Positions 1-9,210 are shown, counted from the stretch's first letter. The stretch is 40,082 nt of DNA from Bacteroidales bacterium (GCA_023229245.1 JALNZU010000028.1:1-40082), one strand, 5' to 3'. A program made the numbers and translations. The notes: generated from the letters alone by a model not told the origin.

Positions 1-21
1 ACTTCTTCCACACACGATTTC

Positions 22-59
22 TTGGATAAAAAAATCCCCCTTTTGATGGTTTTATCCAA
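22..59 (-). terminator. Inverted repeat, possible terminator of the truncated DUF5686-like gene
   Basis: A perfect 10-bp inverted repeat (TTGGATAAAA at 22-31, TTTTATCCAA at 50-59) lies about 50 bases past the stop of the minus-strand gene that begins at 836. The arms are AT-rich and the poly-T stretch sits in the loop rather than after the stem, so it is a weak terminator candidate. It may instead belong to sequence left of the window. Confidence 0.25.
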
Positions 60-107
60 AGGGAGATTGTTGAAAGGCGTTTTTAATCCCTAAAATTAAA
101 AATTATT

Positions 108-836
108 CTATTTTCTGAAAGTGCCTACATAAGCCTGACCGGTTATTTGTAAGGTAGTAGCATAGAAATCAATGGTTTGCCACTGCGACATAAGAAAAAA
201 TAATAAGGGGTCTTTCAAGCCGCTTACCTGTGTAGCTATGACTTTTTCATGCTGCTTAGCCGGTGCCTTAAAATACTTTTCCGATACTGTCTCCATGACC
301 ATCAGTTCATTTTTTTGAGCAAGATCTGCTAATTCGGGACGAAGATGCTCAGTGGTATCAAATCCGGCCACAAAAAGATCATAAGCAGTATATTGATAAC
401 TCTTCAGGGTAAGATGATGATGTGTTGCTGCATGGGTAATCAACTGTCGAATGATTCGATGGGCAGGGTTTTCACCTGCTGTAACTACTACTTCATCCAG
501 CTCTACGGATGCAGGAGACAAACAAATCGTACCCTTGTCAAGATTGCGTGCCCTGATTGCCAGAGACTGAAAACCTAAAGCAGAAAATTGAAGGCTGTCA
601 ATTGGATCAACCTCAAGAGTAAAACGGCCATCAATATCGGTAATAGCTACCAATCCTTTTCCAGAAAGCAGGATATGGGCAAATACTATAGGTTCTCCTG
701 TAGCACAGTTACGAACAGTTGCAATGAGCTTTCCATCCTGCGAATGCACTATAAGGCAACCGAATAAAACCATAACAACAGCTAACATCAGACGGATAGC
801 ATACCAAAGCTTTGAGCCAGACAACACTCCATTCAT
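108..836 (-). CDS. Truncated DUF5686/carboxypeptidase-regulatory-like domain protein (N-terminal part only)
   Basis: The protein has an N-terminal signal peptide (hydrophobic stretch ending near VHSQD) and then a CarboxypepD_reg-like beta-sandwich with the usual run GEPIVFAHILL...DIDGRF...FSALGFQS and the VELDEVVVTAGENPAHRIIR segment. That segment leads into the DUF5686 region of Bacteroidota outer-membrane-associated proteins. Members I know are around 800 residues, with a C-terminal beta-barrel-like part; this one stops after about 242 residues at ITGQAYVGTFRK, where homologues continue. The 107 bases beyond the stop show no obvious continuation. I infer a truncated, probably decaying gene. 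I start at the ATG at 836 because the longer reading begins with TTG. A perfect -7 box lies about 50 bases upstream. Confidence 0.7.
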   Translation of the reverse strand: MNGVLSGSKLWYAIRLMLAVVMVLFGCLIVHSQDGKLIATVRNCATGEPIVFAHILLSGKGLVAITDIDGRFTLEVDPIDSLQFSALGFQSLAIRARNLDKGTICLSPASVELDEVVVTAGENPAHRIIRQLITHAATHHHLTLKSYQYTAYDLFVAGFDTTEHLRPELADLAQKNELMVMETVSEKYFKAPAKQHEKVIATQVSGLKDPLLFFLMSQWQTIDFYATTLQITGQAYVGTFRK

Positions 837-887
837 ACCAATCAATTAAGAAGTAAGGTATAGCCGAATATGGTAATACATATCATG

Positions 888-895
888 CAAATTTA
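888..895 (-). promoter_or_regulatory. Bacteroidota -7 box upstream of the DUF5686-like gene
   Basis: TAAATTTG on the minus strand matches TAnnTTTG exactly and would give a 5' leader of about 45 nt. No clear -33 TTG was found at the usual spacing. Confidence 0.45.
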
Positions 896-1035
896 GTTTT
901 ATTAAATGGTACCATTTGCTGCACTGCCAATAGCCGTTTATGAAGTACTATACCAAAACCTGAACTATTAATCATTCAATATGTTGCGGTTTCATTTATA
1001 AAGAATCATTTTTAACCTGCCTTATTGAATCAAAA

Positions 1036-1062
1036 AAAAGCTCCCTTATATGGAAGCTTTTT
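1036..1062 (-). terminator. Rho-independent terminator of the antiporter gene
   Basis: On the minus strand AAAGCTTCC and GGGAGCTTT form a stem of about 9-10 bp (one G-T pair) around a short AT loop, followed directly by a run of eight T. It lies about 25 bases after the stop codon at 1087. Confidence 0.8.
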
Positions 1063-1086
1063 ACTTTTTATTTTATTCATTCGCTT

Positions 1087-2415
1087 TTACAGGAACAGTA
1101 GCTGCGCCAAAATATATACGGGTAACAGTACTATCAACGAAAAACGTATCATATATCCAAAGAAGCTGGGCATGTCGATTTTATTTTCTTCGGCTATGGC
1201 TTTCACCATAAAGTTAGGTCCATTTCCAATATATGTCATTGCACCAAAGAATACCGATCCTACAGATATAGCTTTCATAAACTCAGCTGGGATCCCGGCT
1301 ACTAATCCAGTAGCTGATGCATCGGTTAGTCCAAGGGCAAGATTATAAAATGATACAGCAGTAGGTGCGTTATCTAAAAACGAGCTCAGCCCGCCCGATG
1401 CGTAATAGAAATGTGCTACAGTCTCAACACCTAAGGTCTTGGCATTGGTCTCTAACCATAAAAGTGCCGGTACCATAGTAATGAAAATACCTAGGAAAAG
1501 GAAGGCTACTTCAATGATAGGTCCATACGTAAACTTATTGGCTTTACGCAGTTTACCTGAAGTGAAAAATAATGATAATCCAGCCATGAGTATTATAGTT
1601 GCTTCCCGTACAAAAGCCAGGTAGGGATTATGTTCTATGGCAGGTATATACTGCTGGTTCAGGAATGCTACAGAAAGTACTACTCCACCTAAAAAGATGA
1701 AGTTAAAACTTCCTCTAAGCCTGATAGGCTGGATATTGGTTTTGTCAAAACGAATATTCTCAGCTGGCTCTTTCCGGTAATAATGGGTATCAACTATAAA
1801 AAACAGTATCAACAAAATTATATTTACAAAAAGCCATTCGGGGACCAGTTGAAAGAACCATGTAAACGGAGTACCTCTCAAATAAAGCAAAAATAATGGT
1901 GGGTCGCCAAGGGGAGTGAGCAAACCGCCCGCATTGGCTACTATGGCAATAAAGAACAAAATAGTATGTACCCGATAACGGCGTTGGGTATTGGTGTTAA
2001 TGACAGGACGTATCAACAGCATGGCTGCACCTGTGGTTCCCATAAAAGATGCCAACACAGCTCCAATGGCAAGAAACAAGGTATTAATAGCAGGCTTTGC
2101 CTGTATGTCACCACTCAAATTGATGCCCCCAGTGATGATAAACAAACCACCTAAAAGCACTATAAATGGGATATAGTCAAAAATCAACTGATGCTCCAGA
2201 TTATGAAGAAAACCAGTAGCAATCAGATAAATAGCAGTTGGAATACCCAAGACTAAAGAAACGATGAGCTTGTTGCGGTTGCTCTCCCACCAATGATGGA
2301 AAAACAAAGGGCCCACAGCAATCATTAACAACATAAACAGGAAAGGAATGGAAGCATACAAAGGGATGCTGGCAGTAATGTTTAGGAGTAATCCTGCATT
2401 TAAACCATGTATCAT
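1087..2415 (-). CDS. Sodium:proton antiporter / CitMHS_2-type ion transporter
   Basis: A 442-residue polytopic inner-membrane protein with about 11-12 hydrophobic segments. It carries the glycine- and proline-rich signatures of the ion transporter superfamily to which NhaD, ArsB and citrate carriers belong: ASFMGTTGAAMLLIRP near residue 125, NAGGLLTPLGDPPLFLLYLRG near 163, SFLDNAPTAVSFYNLA near 346 and GNGPNFMVKAIAE near 400. The Bacteroidota relatives I know (Pfam CitMHS_2) are annotated as sodium:proton antiporters, so Na+/H+ exchange is the best guess, but the substrate cannot be read from sequence. The gene stands alone, with a -7 box at 2445-2452 and a strong terminator after it. Length and both ends look complete. 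Confidence 0.82.
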   Translation of the reverse strand: MIHGLNAGLLLNITASIPLYASIPFLFMLLMIAVGPLFFHHWWESNRNKLIVSLVLGIPTAIYLIATGFLHNLEHQLIFDYIPFIVLLGGLFIITGGINLSGDIQAKPAINTLFLAIGAVLASFMGTTGAAMLLIRPVINTNTQRRYRVHTILFFIAIVANAGGLLTPLGDPPLFLLYLRGTPFTWFFQLVPEWLFVNIILLILFFIVDTHYYRKEPAENIRFDKTNIQPIRLRGSFNFIFLGGVVLSVAFLNQQYIPAIEHNPYLAFVREATIILMAGLSLFFTSGKLRKANKFTYGPIIEVAFLFLGIFITMVPALLWLETNAKTLGVETVAHFYYASGGLSSFLDNAPTAVSFYNLALGLTDASATGLVAGIPAEFMKAISVGSVFFGAMTYIGNGPNFMVKAIAEENKIDMPSFFGYMIRFSLIVLLPVYILAQLLFL

Positions 2416-2444
2416 ACAATAAGTTTTAAAAATGTAAAATCGCG

Positions 2445-2452
2445 CAAACTTA
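2445..2452 (-). promoter_or_regulatory. -7 box of the antiporter gene
   Basis: TAAGTTTG on the minus strand is a perfect TAnnTTTG box 30 bases before the start codon, giving a leader of about 25 nt. Confidence 0.5.
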
Positions 2453-2506
2453 CGGAATTAATTAAACAAATATTGCGGTATTCAGAAAAACATTTAACAA
2501 AACAAA

Positions 2507-2544
2507 CGGGAAGTTATCCACTCAAAAGATAGGATAACTTCCCG
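2507..2544 (-). terminator. Terminator of fhs
   Basis: A perfect 13-bp inverted repeat (CGGGAAGTTATCC and its complement, 12-nt loop) followed on the minus strand by a T-rich tail (TTTGTTTTGTT). It lies about 180 bases past the fhs stop, so the transcript would have a long 3' untranslated region. Confidence 0.7.
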
Positions 2545-2721
2545 TGTCAGTGCTCTGATTAAAAAACTTTATAACATATTGTTTCTAAGGCTATTAGAAA
2601 GTCTTTATTCTAAGAAGCTATTTCAATTACCTATCAGCTTATCTCAATTATTCCATTGGAGCCAAGTTTATTTTTTTCGGTAAGCTTAGGTTTATTTCAC
2701 TACCCAAATTTGTTTGGTTCA

Positions 2722-4383
2722 TCAGGAGACTCCAGTGATAATTCCTTCATTATCGATATTCATTTTTTCTGAGGCTGGCTCTTCAGGCAGTCCGGGCATT
2801 CGCATTATATCACCAGTGATAGGCACCAGAAATCCAGCTCCCGAGGCTACTTCTATCTCTCTGACCGTGATCACAAAATCTTTCGGACGCCCTAACAGAT
2901 CAGGATTATCCGATAAAGATTTTTGAGTCTTTGCCATGCAAATAGCCAGATGATCTAATCCCAGATTGGCTATCTTAGTGAGGTTTGCCTTAGCTTTTGA
3001 AGTATAATCCACAGCTTCGGCACCATAGATTTTCTTTGAAATAGTTTCTATTTTCTTCTCAACGCTATCGGTCAAAGGATAGAGCGGGACAAAAGAAGTG
3101 GTGTTTTTATCCACCGTATCAGCTACTATCTGAGCCAGATTTTCAGCTCCTGCCCCTCCCTTTGCCCATACATCAATAACAGCTACAGGAACATTTCTGT
3201 CTTTACAATAGTTTAAAAGGAAATCCAATTCTTCCTCTGAATCAGTCTGAAACTTATTGATAGCCACTATGGGTGCTAATGCAAACTGTTTGATGTTTTC
3301 AATATGTTTTTCAAGATTAGGCAATCCTTTTTTAAGCGTTTCCACATTGGCTAATGTGATTTCTTTCAGTGGCTGTCCGCCATGATATTTTAACGCTCTG
3401 ATAGTAGCCACCAACACTGCTGCATCGGGTGATATATCAGCACTGCGGCATTTTATATCCAGAAATTTCTCAGCACCCAGATCGAATCCGAATCCTGCTT
3501 CTGTAACAGTGTAATCGGTAAGCGACATAGCTGTTTGTGTGGCTATCACCGAATTGGTTCCTTGTGCAATATTTGCAAAAGGGCCACCATGTATCAATGC
3601 AGGTGTACCTTCCATAGTCTGTACCAGATTGGGTTTTATCGCATCTTTCAGTAGCACAGCCATTGCCCCATTGGCCTTAAGGTCGCTTGCATAAATAGGT
3701 TTCTTATCGAATGTGAACCCTATGAAAATATTTCCTAAGCGTCTTTTCAGGTCATCTATATCATTTGACAGGCATAGTATAGCCATCACTTCGGAGGCAG
3801 CAGTAATATCAAATCCTGTTTCACGCGGAATTCCATGAGCTGTACCACCTAATCCAACTACTATTGACCTCAGCGAGCGGTCGTTCATATCCATCACCCG
3901 TTTCCATGAGATGGTCCGCGGGTCTAAGTTCAATGAGTGCCTTTTGCTCTGAATATTATTATCTATCAAAGCAGCTAATAGATTATGTGCTTTTTCGATG
4001 GCAGCAAAATCGCCTGTAAAATGCAGGTTGATGTCTTCCATAGGCACCACCTGCGAATATCCGCCTCCTGTAGCACCTCCTTTTATTCCAAAAACAGGTC
4101 CTAAAGAAGGCTCACGCAACACCACAGCAGAACGCTTTCCAATGCGGTTTAAAGCTTGCGAAAGGCCGATAGAAACAGTAGTCTTACCCTCTCCGGGAGG
4201 GGTAGGCGAAATAGCCGAAACTAAGATCAGCTTACCAAATTTAGAACGATCAATAAAAGATAAGGGCAATTTAGCTTTGTATCTTCCATACAATTCGAGA
4301 TCGTCAGGGCCAAGACCTAACTGTGCCGCTACCTCGATAATAGGCCGCATCGTGCTACGGCGGGCAATTTCAAGATCAGTCAT
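2722..4383 (-). CDS. fhs: Formate-tetrahydrofolate ligase
   Basis: Cytosolic enzyme that uses ATP to join formate to tetrahydrofolate, giving 10-formyl-THF for purine synthesis, initiator formyl-Met and one-carbon metabolism. The 553-residue protein is full length for the family. Diagnostic stretches are the nucleotide-binding loop TPPGEGKTTVSIGL (residues 61-74), VLREPSLGPVFGIKGGATGGG (residues about 88-108), the FTGDFAAIEKAHNLLAA block just after it, and NSVIATQTAMSLTDYTVTEAGFGFDLGAEKF in the middle. The C-terminus contains the usual LVPITGDIMRMPGLP. It is a single gene with its own -7 box (4445-4452) and a distant terminator. With glyA elsewhere in the window it completes a serine/formate one-carbon supply. 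Confidence 0.96.
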   Translation of the reverse strand: MTDLEIARRSTMRPIIEVAAQLGLGPDDLELYGRYKAKLPLSFIDRSKFGKLILVSAISPTPPGEGKTTVSIGLSQALNRIGKRSAVVLREPSLGPVFGIKGGATGGGYSQVVPMEDINLHFTGDFAAIEKAHNLLAALIDNNIQSKRHSLNLDPRTISWKRVMDMNDRSLRSIVVGLGGTAHGIPRETGFDITAASEVMAILCLSNDIDDLKRRLGNIFIGFTFDKKPIYASDLKANGAMAVLLKDAIKPNLVQTMEGTPALIHGGPFANIAQGTNSVIATQTAMSLTDYTVTEAGFGFDLGAEKFLDIKCRSADISPDAAVLVATIRALKYHGGQPLKEITLANVETLKKGLPNLEKHIENIKQFALAPIVAINKFQTDSEEELDFLLNYCKDRNVPVAVIDVWAKGGAGAENLAQIVADTVDKNTTSFVPLYPLTDSVEKKIETISKKIYGAEAVDYTSKAKANLTKIANLGLDHLAICMAKTQKSLSDNPDLLGRPKDFVITVREIEVASGAGFLVPITGDIMRMPGLPEEPASEKMNIDNEGIITGVS

Positions 4384-4444
4384 ATATGATTGTGTTTATA
4401 TTAATTTTCATTCGAGAAACAAAAAGAAGTACTCTGGTTTTCTG

Positions 4445-4452
4445 CAAAAATA
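4445..4452 (-). promoter_or_regulatory. -7 box of fhs
   Basis: TATTTTTG on the minus strand, a perfect TAnnTTTG, giving a leader of about 55 nt to the ATG at 4383. No convincing -33 element was seen. Confidence 0.45.
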
Positions 4453-4571
4453 CAAACAAGAGACGGGATAAACATAAAACCCGATTTAAAGCACCTACGA
4501 AATATAAACTTTCAAGCTGAAAAATACAAAATTTGAAATAAAACCAGTACAGAAAATTTTCTTTATTTGAG

Positions 4572-4601
4572 TTGATCAGTGCCTTCCATTTTATACCTTT
4601 G
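4572..4601 (+). promoter_or_regulatory. Promoter of the 5'-nucleotidase-type gene
   Basis: TTG (4572-4574), 19 nt, then TACCTTTG (4594-4601), within TATACCTTTG. This fits the Bacteroidota -33/-7 pattern and predicts transcription starting near 4607. That rules out an upstream ATG at 4579 and supports the start at 4630. Confidence 0.6.
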
Positions 4602-4629
4602 CTGGTCTCATATCAAACAGACCTCAACT

Positions 4630-6405
4630 ATGAATCATAAAATTTGTTACGTTTTGATCCTTTTTTATTGCGTTACAATTTCCGAATTATTTTCACAATC
4701 CAAACACATAAAAATCATTGAAACATCTGATGTCCATGGGGCAATTTTTCCTTATGACCTGATCAGAGACAAACCGACTACTGCATCATTAGCACAGGTC
4801 TTAACCTATGTAAACACACATAGAGCCGACAGCTCACAGCTTGTCATTCTCATTGATAATGGCGATATACTGCAAGGTACACCAGTTGTATATTACTATA
4901 ACTTCGAGAAAAGTGACAGCCTGCACCTGTTAGCAGATGTGATGAATTATATAGGCTACGACATAGGTACGGTAGGTAATCACGATATAGAAGCAGGACA
5001 TGAGGTGTACGATAAGTTTCGGGCTGAGATCAATTTTCCATGGATAGCTGCCAATGCTATTGATGCCAAAACAGGTGAACCTTATTTTAAACCTTATCAT
5101 ATGATAAAAAAAGACGGTATATCTATTGCTGTCTTAGGTCTGATCACACCGTCCATCCCTAATTGGCTTCCCGAAAGGCTTTACTCAGGCATACAATTCG
5201 ATGATATGATTGAGACAGCAGAAAAATGGGTGCCTATCATCCGCAGCCAAGAGCAGCCCGATATATTGATTGGGTTATTTCATTCGGGAGTAGATTATAC
5301 GTATGGAGGAGTAGATGAAAATACGTTTAAAAACGAAAATGCTTCCCGACTTGTAGCCGAGAAGGTACCGGGTTTTGATATTGTGTTTGTTGGCCATGAT
5401 CATAGCGGATGGAACTTTGTCACTCAAAACAATAATGGAGATGAGGTGTTGATACTGGGCACAACCTCAGGTGCGCGAAATGTGGCTGTAGCCGATATCA
5501 TACTCAACTATGACACAACAGATACCCCAGGGATCGAAAAACAAATCATCGGCTCCTTGATTAATATGAAAGATTATATACCCGATCCGGATTTTATGAA
5601 CTATTTCTACCCGCAGTTTGAAGAGGTCAAACAATATGTGAATCGTCCGATAGCTGAGTTCACATCAACCATCTCATCCCGGGATGCTTTGTTTGGCCCA
5701 TCAGCTTTTGTTGACCTGATCCATACGATCCAATCAGATCTGACAGGTGCCGATATTTCATTTACAGCTCCTCTTTCGTTTAATGCAACCATTCAAGAAG
5801 GGACTATTTATGTGCGCGATCTGTTTGAGCTATATAGCTATGAGAATCAGCTTTATACCATGCAACTCACAGGAGAAGAAATTAAAAACTATCTTGAATT
5901 TTCATATGGCCAGTGGATGAACCAAATGAAAAGCCCGTCAGATCATCTGTTGAGATTCAAGAAAGACGAAGCAGGAGAAATACAGTATTCTGCCCGAACA
6001 AGAACACCTGAACTTGAGACCAGATACTATAACTTTGAATCAGCAGCAGGCATTGATTATGTTGTGGACATCACCAAGCCTGTAGGAGACCGAATTAAAA
6101 TACAAAGCCTTTCCAACGGCAAACCGTTTTTACCTGACCACACGTATACCATAGCTGTCAACTCGTATAGGGCCAACGGCGGCGGCGGTCATATGGTTTA
6201 TGGAGCACAAATACCGGTTGAAGAGTTGAATGACAGAGTACTTACCAGCTCTGATAAAGATCTAAGATATTATCTGATGAAATGGTTTGAAAAAGAAAAA
6301 ACAGTTCAGCCTGTTCAATCAGATAACTGGAAAGTTATACCAGAAGACTATTGGAATGCTGGTAAAGAAAGAGACTTTCATCTTTTATTTCCAACAAAAC
6401 TTTAA
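4630..6405 (+). CDS. Secreted bifunctional metallophosphatase / 5'-nucleotidase (UshA/CpdB-like)
   Basis: An exported nucleotide-scavenging phosphoesterase of the calcineurin-like superfamily with a C-terminal 5'-nucleotidase domain. A signal peptide (residues 1-23, ending LFSQS) precedes the metal-binding motifs: TSDVHG (32-37), DNGDILQG (76-83), GNHDIEAG (116-123), LFHSG and VGHDHSG. The C-terminal half, from about residue 350, holds the specificity domain, with ANGGGGHMVYG near the end as in substrate-binding loops of UshA/CpdB relatives. Expected reaction: removal of phosphate from nucleotides or 2',3'-cyclic nucleotides in the periplasm; which substrate dominates is not decidable here. 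The start at 4630 fits both the signal peptide and the promoter at 4572-4601. 591 residues, complete. Confidence 0.88.
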   Translation: MNHKICYVLILFYCVTISELFSQSKHIKIIETSDVHGAIFPYDLIRDKPTTASLAQVLTYVNTHRADSSQLVILIDNGDILQGTPVVYYYNFEKSDSLHLLADVMNYIGYDIGTVGNHDIEAGHEVYDKFRAEINFPWIAANAIDAKTGEPYFKPYHMIKKDGISIAVLGLITPSIPNWLPERLYSGIQFDDMIETAEKWVPIIRSQEQPDILIGLFHSGVDYTYGGVDENTFKNENASRLVAEKVPGFDIVFVGHDHSGWNFVTQNNNGDEVLILGTTSGARNVAVADIILNYDTTDTPGIEKQIIGSLINMKDYIPDPDFMNYFYPQFEEVKQYVNRPIAEFTSTISSRDALFGPSAFVDLIHTIQSDLTGADISFTAPLSFNATIQEGTIYVRDLFELYSYENQLYTMQLTGEEIKNYLEFSYGQWMNQMKSPSDHLLRFKKDEAGEIQYSARTRTPELETRYYNFESAAGIDYVVDITKPVGDRIKIQSLSNGKPFLPDHTYTIAVNSYRANGGGGHMVYGAQIPVEELNDRVLTSSDKDLRYYLMKWFEKEKTVQPVQSDNWKVIPEDYWNAGKERDFHLLFPTKL

Positions 6406-6501
6406 AATATATCCACCGCATAGGCCTATCTTAAGAAATTCTGTTTTAGATACTAAGTTGCATCCTTCTTTTGAGTGTAATGAACGGAAAGTTTTTTCAT
6501 T

Positions 6502-6509
6502 TAGTTTTG
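6502..6509 (+). promoter_or_regulatory. -7 box of the CDF exporter gene
   Basis: TAGTTTTG, a perfect TAnnTTTG, about 50 bases before the ATG at 6563. The nearest TTG upstream is 28 nt away, so the -33 half is poor. Confidence 0.4.
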
Positions 6510-6562
6510 CATCATTGTTTTCGTTTTAAATGGATGCTGTTTAATTCTTGATATCTCATTCC

Positions 6563-7465
6563 ATGTCTCATAATCATGCAGATCATATAACCGATTCACA
6601 TTTGCTAAGACATAGTCGGGCTTTTGCTGTGGGCATAGGGTTGAATATTATTTTTGTATTAGTTGAGGTTACTTACGGGTTATTGGCAAACTCATCAGCT
6701 CTTTTGGCTGATGCGGGTCATAATGCCAGCGATGTGCTGAGTCTTGTTTTTGCATGGGCAGCTGCATGGATGGCAACGCTTAAACCTAAAGGCAAGTTTA
6801 CCTATGGGTTGCGTAAGACTACTATCTTAGTATCTGTTTTAAATGCGTTACTACTTTTTGGTGCTGTGGCCATGATTGCCATAGATGCCATCCGTAAGCT
6901 AAAAGAGCCCGAGCCAGTGGCCGGCCCTCAAGTGATGATAGTAGCCGGTATTGGAATACTCATCAATGGGTTTACAGCCCTTTTATTCGCCAAAGGACAA
7001 AAAGAAGACCTGAATATAAAAGGGGCGTACCTGCATATGGTAGCCGATGCAGCTGTATCATTAGGTGTAGTAGTAGCTGGTCTGTTTATCACGCTCACAG
7101 GTAAATCATGGATTGACCCCTTAACCAGTTTTATCATTATTGGTGTCATCATATGGGGCACATGGCATTTGTTCGTTGACTCGGTAAGCCTGGCTTTAGA
7201 TGCAGTGCCTAAACATATTAAAATAGATGAAATAGAAGCTTTCCTGATGGAAAAAGAAGAGATACAAGGCATACACGACCTGCACGTTTGGGCTATCAGT
7301 ACCACTCAGGTAGCACTGAGTGCCCATTTGCTAGTACCCGAATTACCAGTGAAAAACCTTTTATTCGAATTACAACAAGGATTGGAAACAAAATTCGGTA
7401 TCCGACATACTACCTTCCAGTTTGAAGATGCAAAAGATGAAAAATATTGCCTGACAAAGTGTTAG
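6563..7465 (+). CDS. Cation diffusion facilitator (CDF) family zinc/divalent-metal exporter
   Basis: Inner-membrane metal/proton antiporter of the ZitB/CzcD type, 300 residues. A short histidine-rich N-terminus (MSHNHADHITDSH) is followed by six membrane segments. The transport-site residues are visible: LADAGHNASD (D50, H53, D57) in helix 2 and HMVADAAVS in helix 5, the H/D arrangement usual in zinc-transporting members. The soluble C-terminal domain contains IHDLHVWAIS...LSAHLLV, the CDF metal-binding cytoplasmic domain. Start: ATG at 6563 rather than the TTG 15 bases upstream. It is probably monocistronic and converges with the M20 peptidase gene. Zinc export is the likeliest role; cobalt or cadmium cannot be excluded. 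Confidence 0.92.
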   Translation: MSHNHADHITDSHLLRHSRAFAVGIGLNIIFVLVEVTYGLLANSSALLADAGHNASDVLSLVFAWAAAWMATLKPKGKFTYGLRKTTILVSVLNALLLFGAVAMIAIDAIRKLKEPEPVAGPQVMIVAGIGILINGFTALLFAKGQKEDLNIKGAYLHMVADAAVSLGVVVAGLFITLTGKSWIDPLTSFIIIGVIIWGTWHLFVDSVSLALDAVPKHIKIDEIEAFLMEKEEIQGIHDLHVWAISTTQVALSAHLLVPELPVKNLLFELQQGLETKFGIRHTTFQFEDAKDEKYCLTKC

Positions 7466-7668
7466 AAAAACAGTAGGCCTATTAGTTTTCAGGCTACCAG
7501 ACAGCATCCATCGCAAACAGCTAAACTGGATTATGACATAGCTTCATCCAGACTGACAAAACTCCGTTTACATGACAAGAAATATCCAGGCTTTTCTATC
7601 AATAGCGACAATCATAATCACGTAGAAGTAACAGCCATATCACTCTCTAAGAGGATGTGTTCAATATA

Positions 7669-9039
7669 TTACTTACTGTCTGCGGCAAAATAATGGTAAA
7701 ACCAGCTAATGGTTTCTATTCCTTTATAGAAATTCTCTAATGGATAGTTTTCGTTGGGCGAGTGTATGGCATCCGATTCGAGGCCAAAGCCCATCAGCAC
7801 TGATTTCAATCCAAGTATTTCTTCAAAAGTGGAAATAATAGGGATGCTTCCTCCACTACGCATTGGAATAGGTTGTTTGCCGTATGTTTGGAAGTATGCC
7901 TTTTCGGCTGCTTTATAGGCCGGCAGATCTATAGGGCATACATAAGCTTGTCCACCATGCAGATATTCCACCTTCACTTTCACCGATTCAGGTGCAATAT
8001 TTTTAAAATGCTGTGCAAAGAGTTCTCCAATTTTTTCGTGTTGTTGATCCGGCACTAACCGGCATGATATTTTCGCATAGGCTTTGGAGGGCAGCACTGT
8101 TTTTGCACCTTCACCTGTATATCCACCCCAAATGCCGCACAAATCAAAGGTAGGGCGTATGCCTGTATGCTCTATAGTTGTATATCCTTTTTCACCTCTC
8201 AGCTCTTTCACATCAATAGCGTCTTTGTATGCTTGCTCGCTGAAAGGGGCTTTGTTGAGCATTGCTCTTTCTTCGGCAGTAGCTTCTAACACATCATCGT
8301 AAAAGCCGGGTATAGTGATGCGGTTATCTTCATCAACCATTGATGCAACCATCTCGGCCAGAGTGTTGATAGGATTAGCCACTGCCCCACCAAACAAGCC
8401 AGAATGAAGGTCGCGGTTAGGGCCGGTGACCTCTACCTGCCAATACGACAGACCACGTAATCCAGTAGTGATCGAAGGTGTATCAGGGCCTATCAGACTG
8501 GTATCCGACACCAATATCACATCCGCTTTCAACATGTCTTTATACTGCTCACACCATTTTCCCAGATTGGGTGAACCAATTTCTTCTTCACCTTCAATCA
8601 TAAACTTTACGTTACAAGGCAGGTTGTCTGTTTTTACCAATGTCTCAAAAGCTTTGGCATGCATAAAAGCCTGTCCTTTATCATCATCAGCACCACGTGC
8701 CCATATTTTCCCATCACGCACTTCGGGCTCAAAAGGAGGGCTATCCCATAGCTCAATAGGATCAACAGGCATTACATCATAATGGCCATAAACCAAAACT
8801 GTAGGTAATGCAGGATTGATGATCTTCTCACCATATACTACAGGATTTCCATCGGTTGGCATCACCTCAGCCTTATCAGCTCCAGCCTTAAGAATACTAT
8901 CGCGCCAATACTCGGCTGCACGAACCATATCGGCTTTGTGATCCGATAATGAACTGATGGAGGGGATGCGAATCAACCCGAACAACTCTTCCAGAAAACG
9001 ATCCTTATTGGACTCAATGTAAGCTTTTACTTTTTCCAT
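7669..9039 (-). CDS. M20 family dipeptidase (CNDP/PepV-like zinc peptidase)
   Basis: Cytosolic di-zinc aminoacyl-dipeptidase of the M20A group, 456 residues, complete. The metal-ligand motifs are clear: LVYGHYDVMPVD (His and Asp near residues 100-104), WARGADDDKGQ (bridging Asp near residue 136) and IEGEEEIGSPNL (catalytic Glu pair near 168-170). The dimerisation/lid domain lies in the middle, and the final histidine occurs in SDAIHSPNENY near the C-terminus. The family trims dipeptides such as those left by peptide uptake; the exact substrate is unknown. The gene stands alone on the minus strand. Confidence 0.92.
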   Translation of the reverse strand: MEKVKAYIESNKDRFLEELFGLIRIPSISSLSDHKADMVRAAEYWRDSILKAGADKAEVMPTDGNPVVYGEKIINPALPTVLVYGHYDVMPVDPIELWDSPPFEPEVRDGKIWARGADDDKGQAFMHAKAFETLVKTDNLPCNVKFMIEGEEEIGSPNLGKWCEQYKDMLKADVILVSDTSLIGPDTPSITTGLRGLSYWQVEVTGPNRDLHSGLFGGAVANPINTLAEMVASMVDEDNRITIPGFYDDVLEATAEERAMLNKAPFSEQAYKDAIDVKELRGEKGYTTIEHTGIRPTFDLCGIWGGYTGEGAKTVLPSKAYAKISCRLVPDQQHEKIGELFAQHFKNIAPESVKVKVEYLHGGQAYVCPIDLPAYKAAEKAYFQTYGKQPIPMRSGGSIPIISTFEEILGLKSVLMGFGLESDAIHSPNENYPLENFYKGIETISWFYHYFAADSK

Positions 9040-9146
9040 GACATTTTTTTACGTTACAAAAAATAAAACGTAAAAGTACGCCTTTTAAACGAGAAAAAAC
9101 TACAGTTTATGGAATAAAACTTGAAAAAAGATAGGCCTACACAGCT

Positions 9147-9170
9147 AAAAAAAATATGCTTTTAAGGCAT
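9147..9170 (-). terminator. Possible terminator of the SMUG2-like gene
   Basis: On the minus strand a small ATGC/GCAT stem is followed by a run of eight T, about 40 bases after the stop at 9211. The stem is only 4-5 bp, so this is a weak candidate. Confidence 0.4.
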
Positions 9171-9210
9171 CAAAACTTTTACTGCGAATTGAAAACACCG
9201 GGTAATCAGC

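Larger units (their letters stand above)
2416..2721. other. Intergenic region between fhs and the antiporter gene
   Basis: Holds the antiporter promoter (2445-2452, minus) and the probable fhs terminator (2507-2544). The remaining 2545-2721 is the presumed fhs 3' untranslated region; apart from a 6-bp repeat near 2582-2600 nothing was seen in it. Confidence 0.5.

Noticed and set aside
3998..4471. 157-codon plus-strand frame over the fhs start
   Set aside because: Antisense to the highly conserved N-terminus of fhs and its promoter.
8426..8782. 118-codon plus-strand frame inside the M20 dipeptidase gene
   Set aside because: It is an antisense shadow of a gene with intact catalytic motifs.
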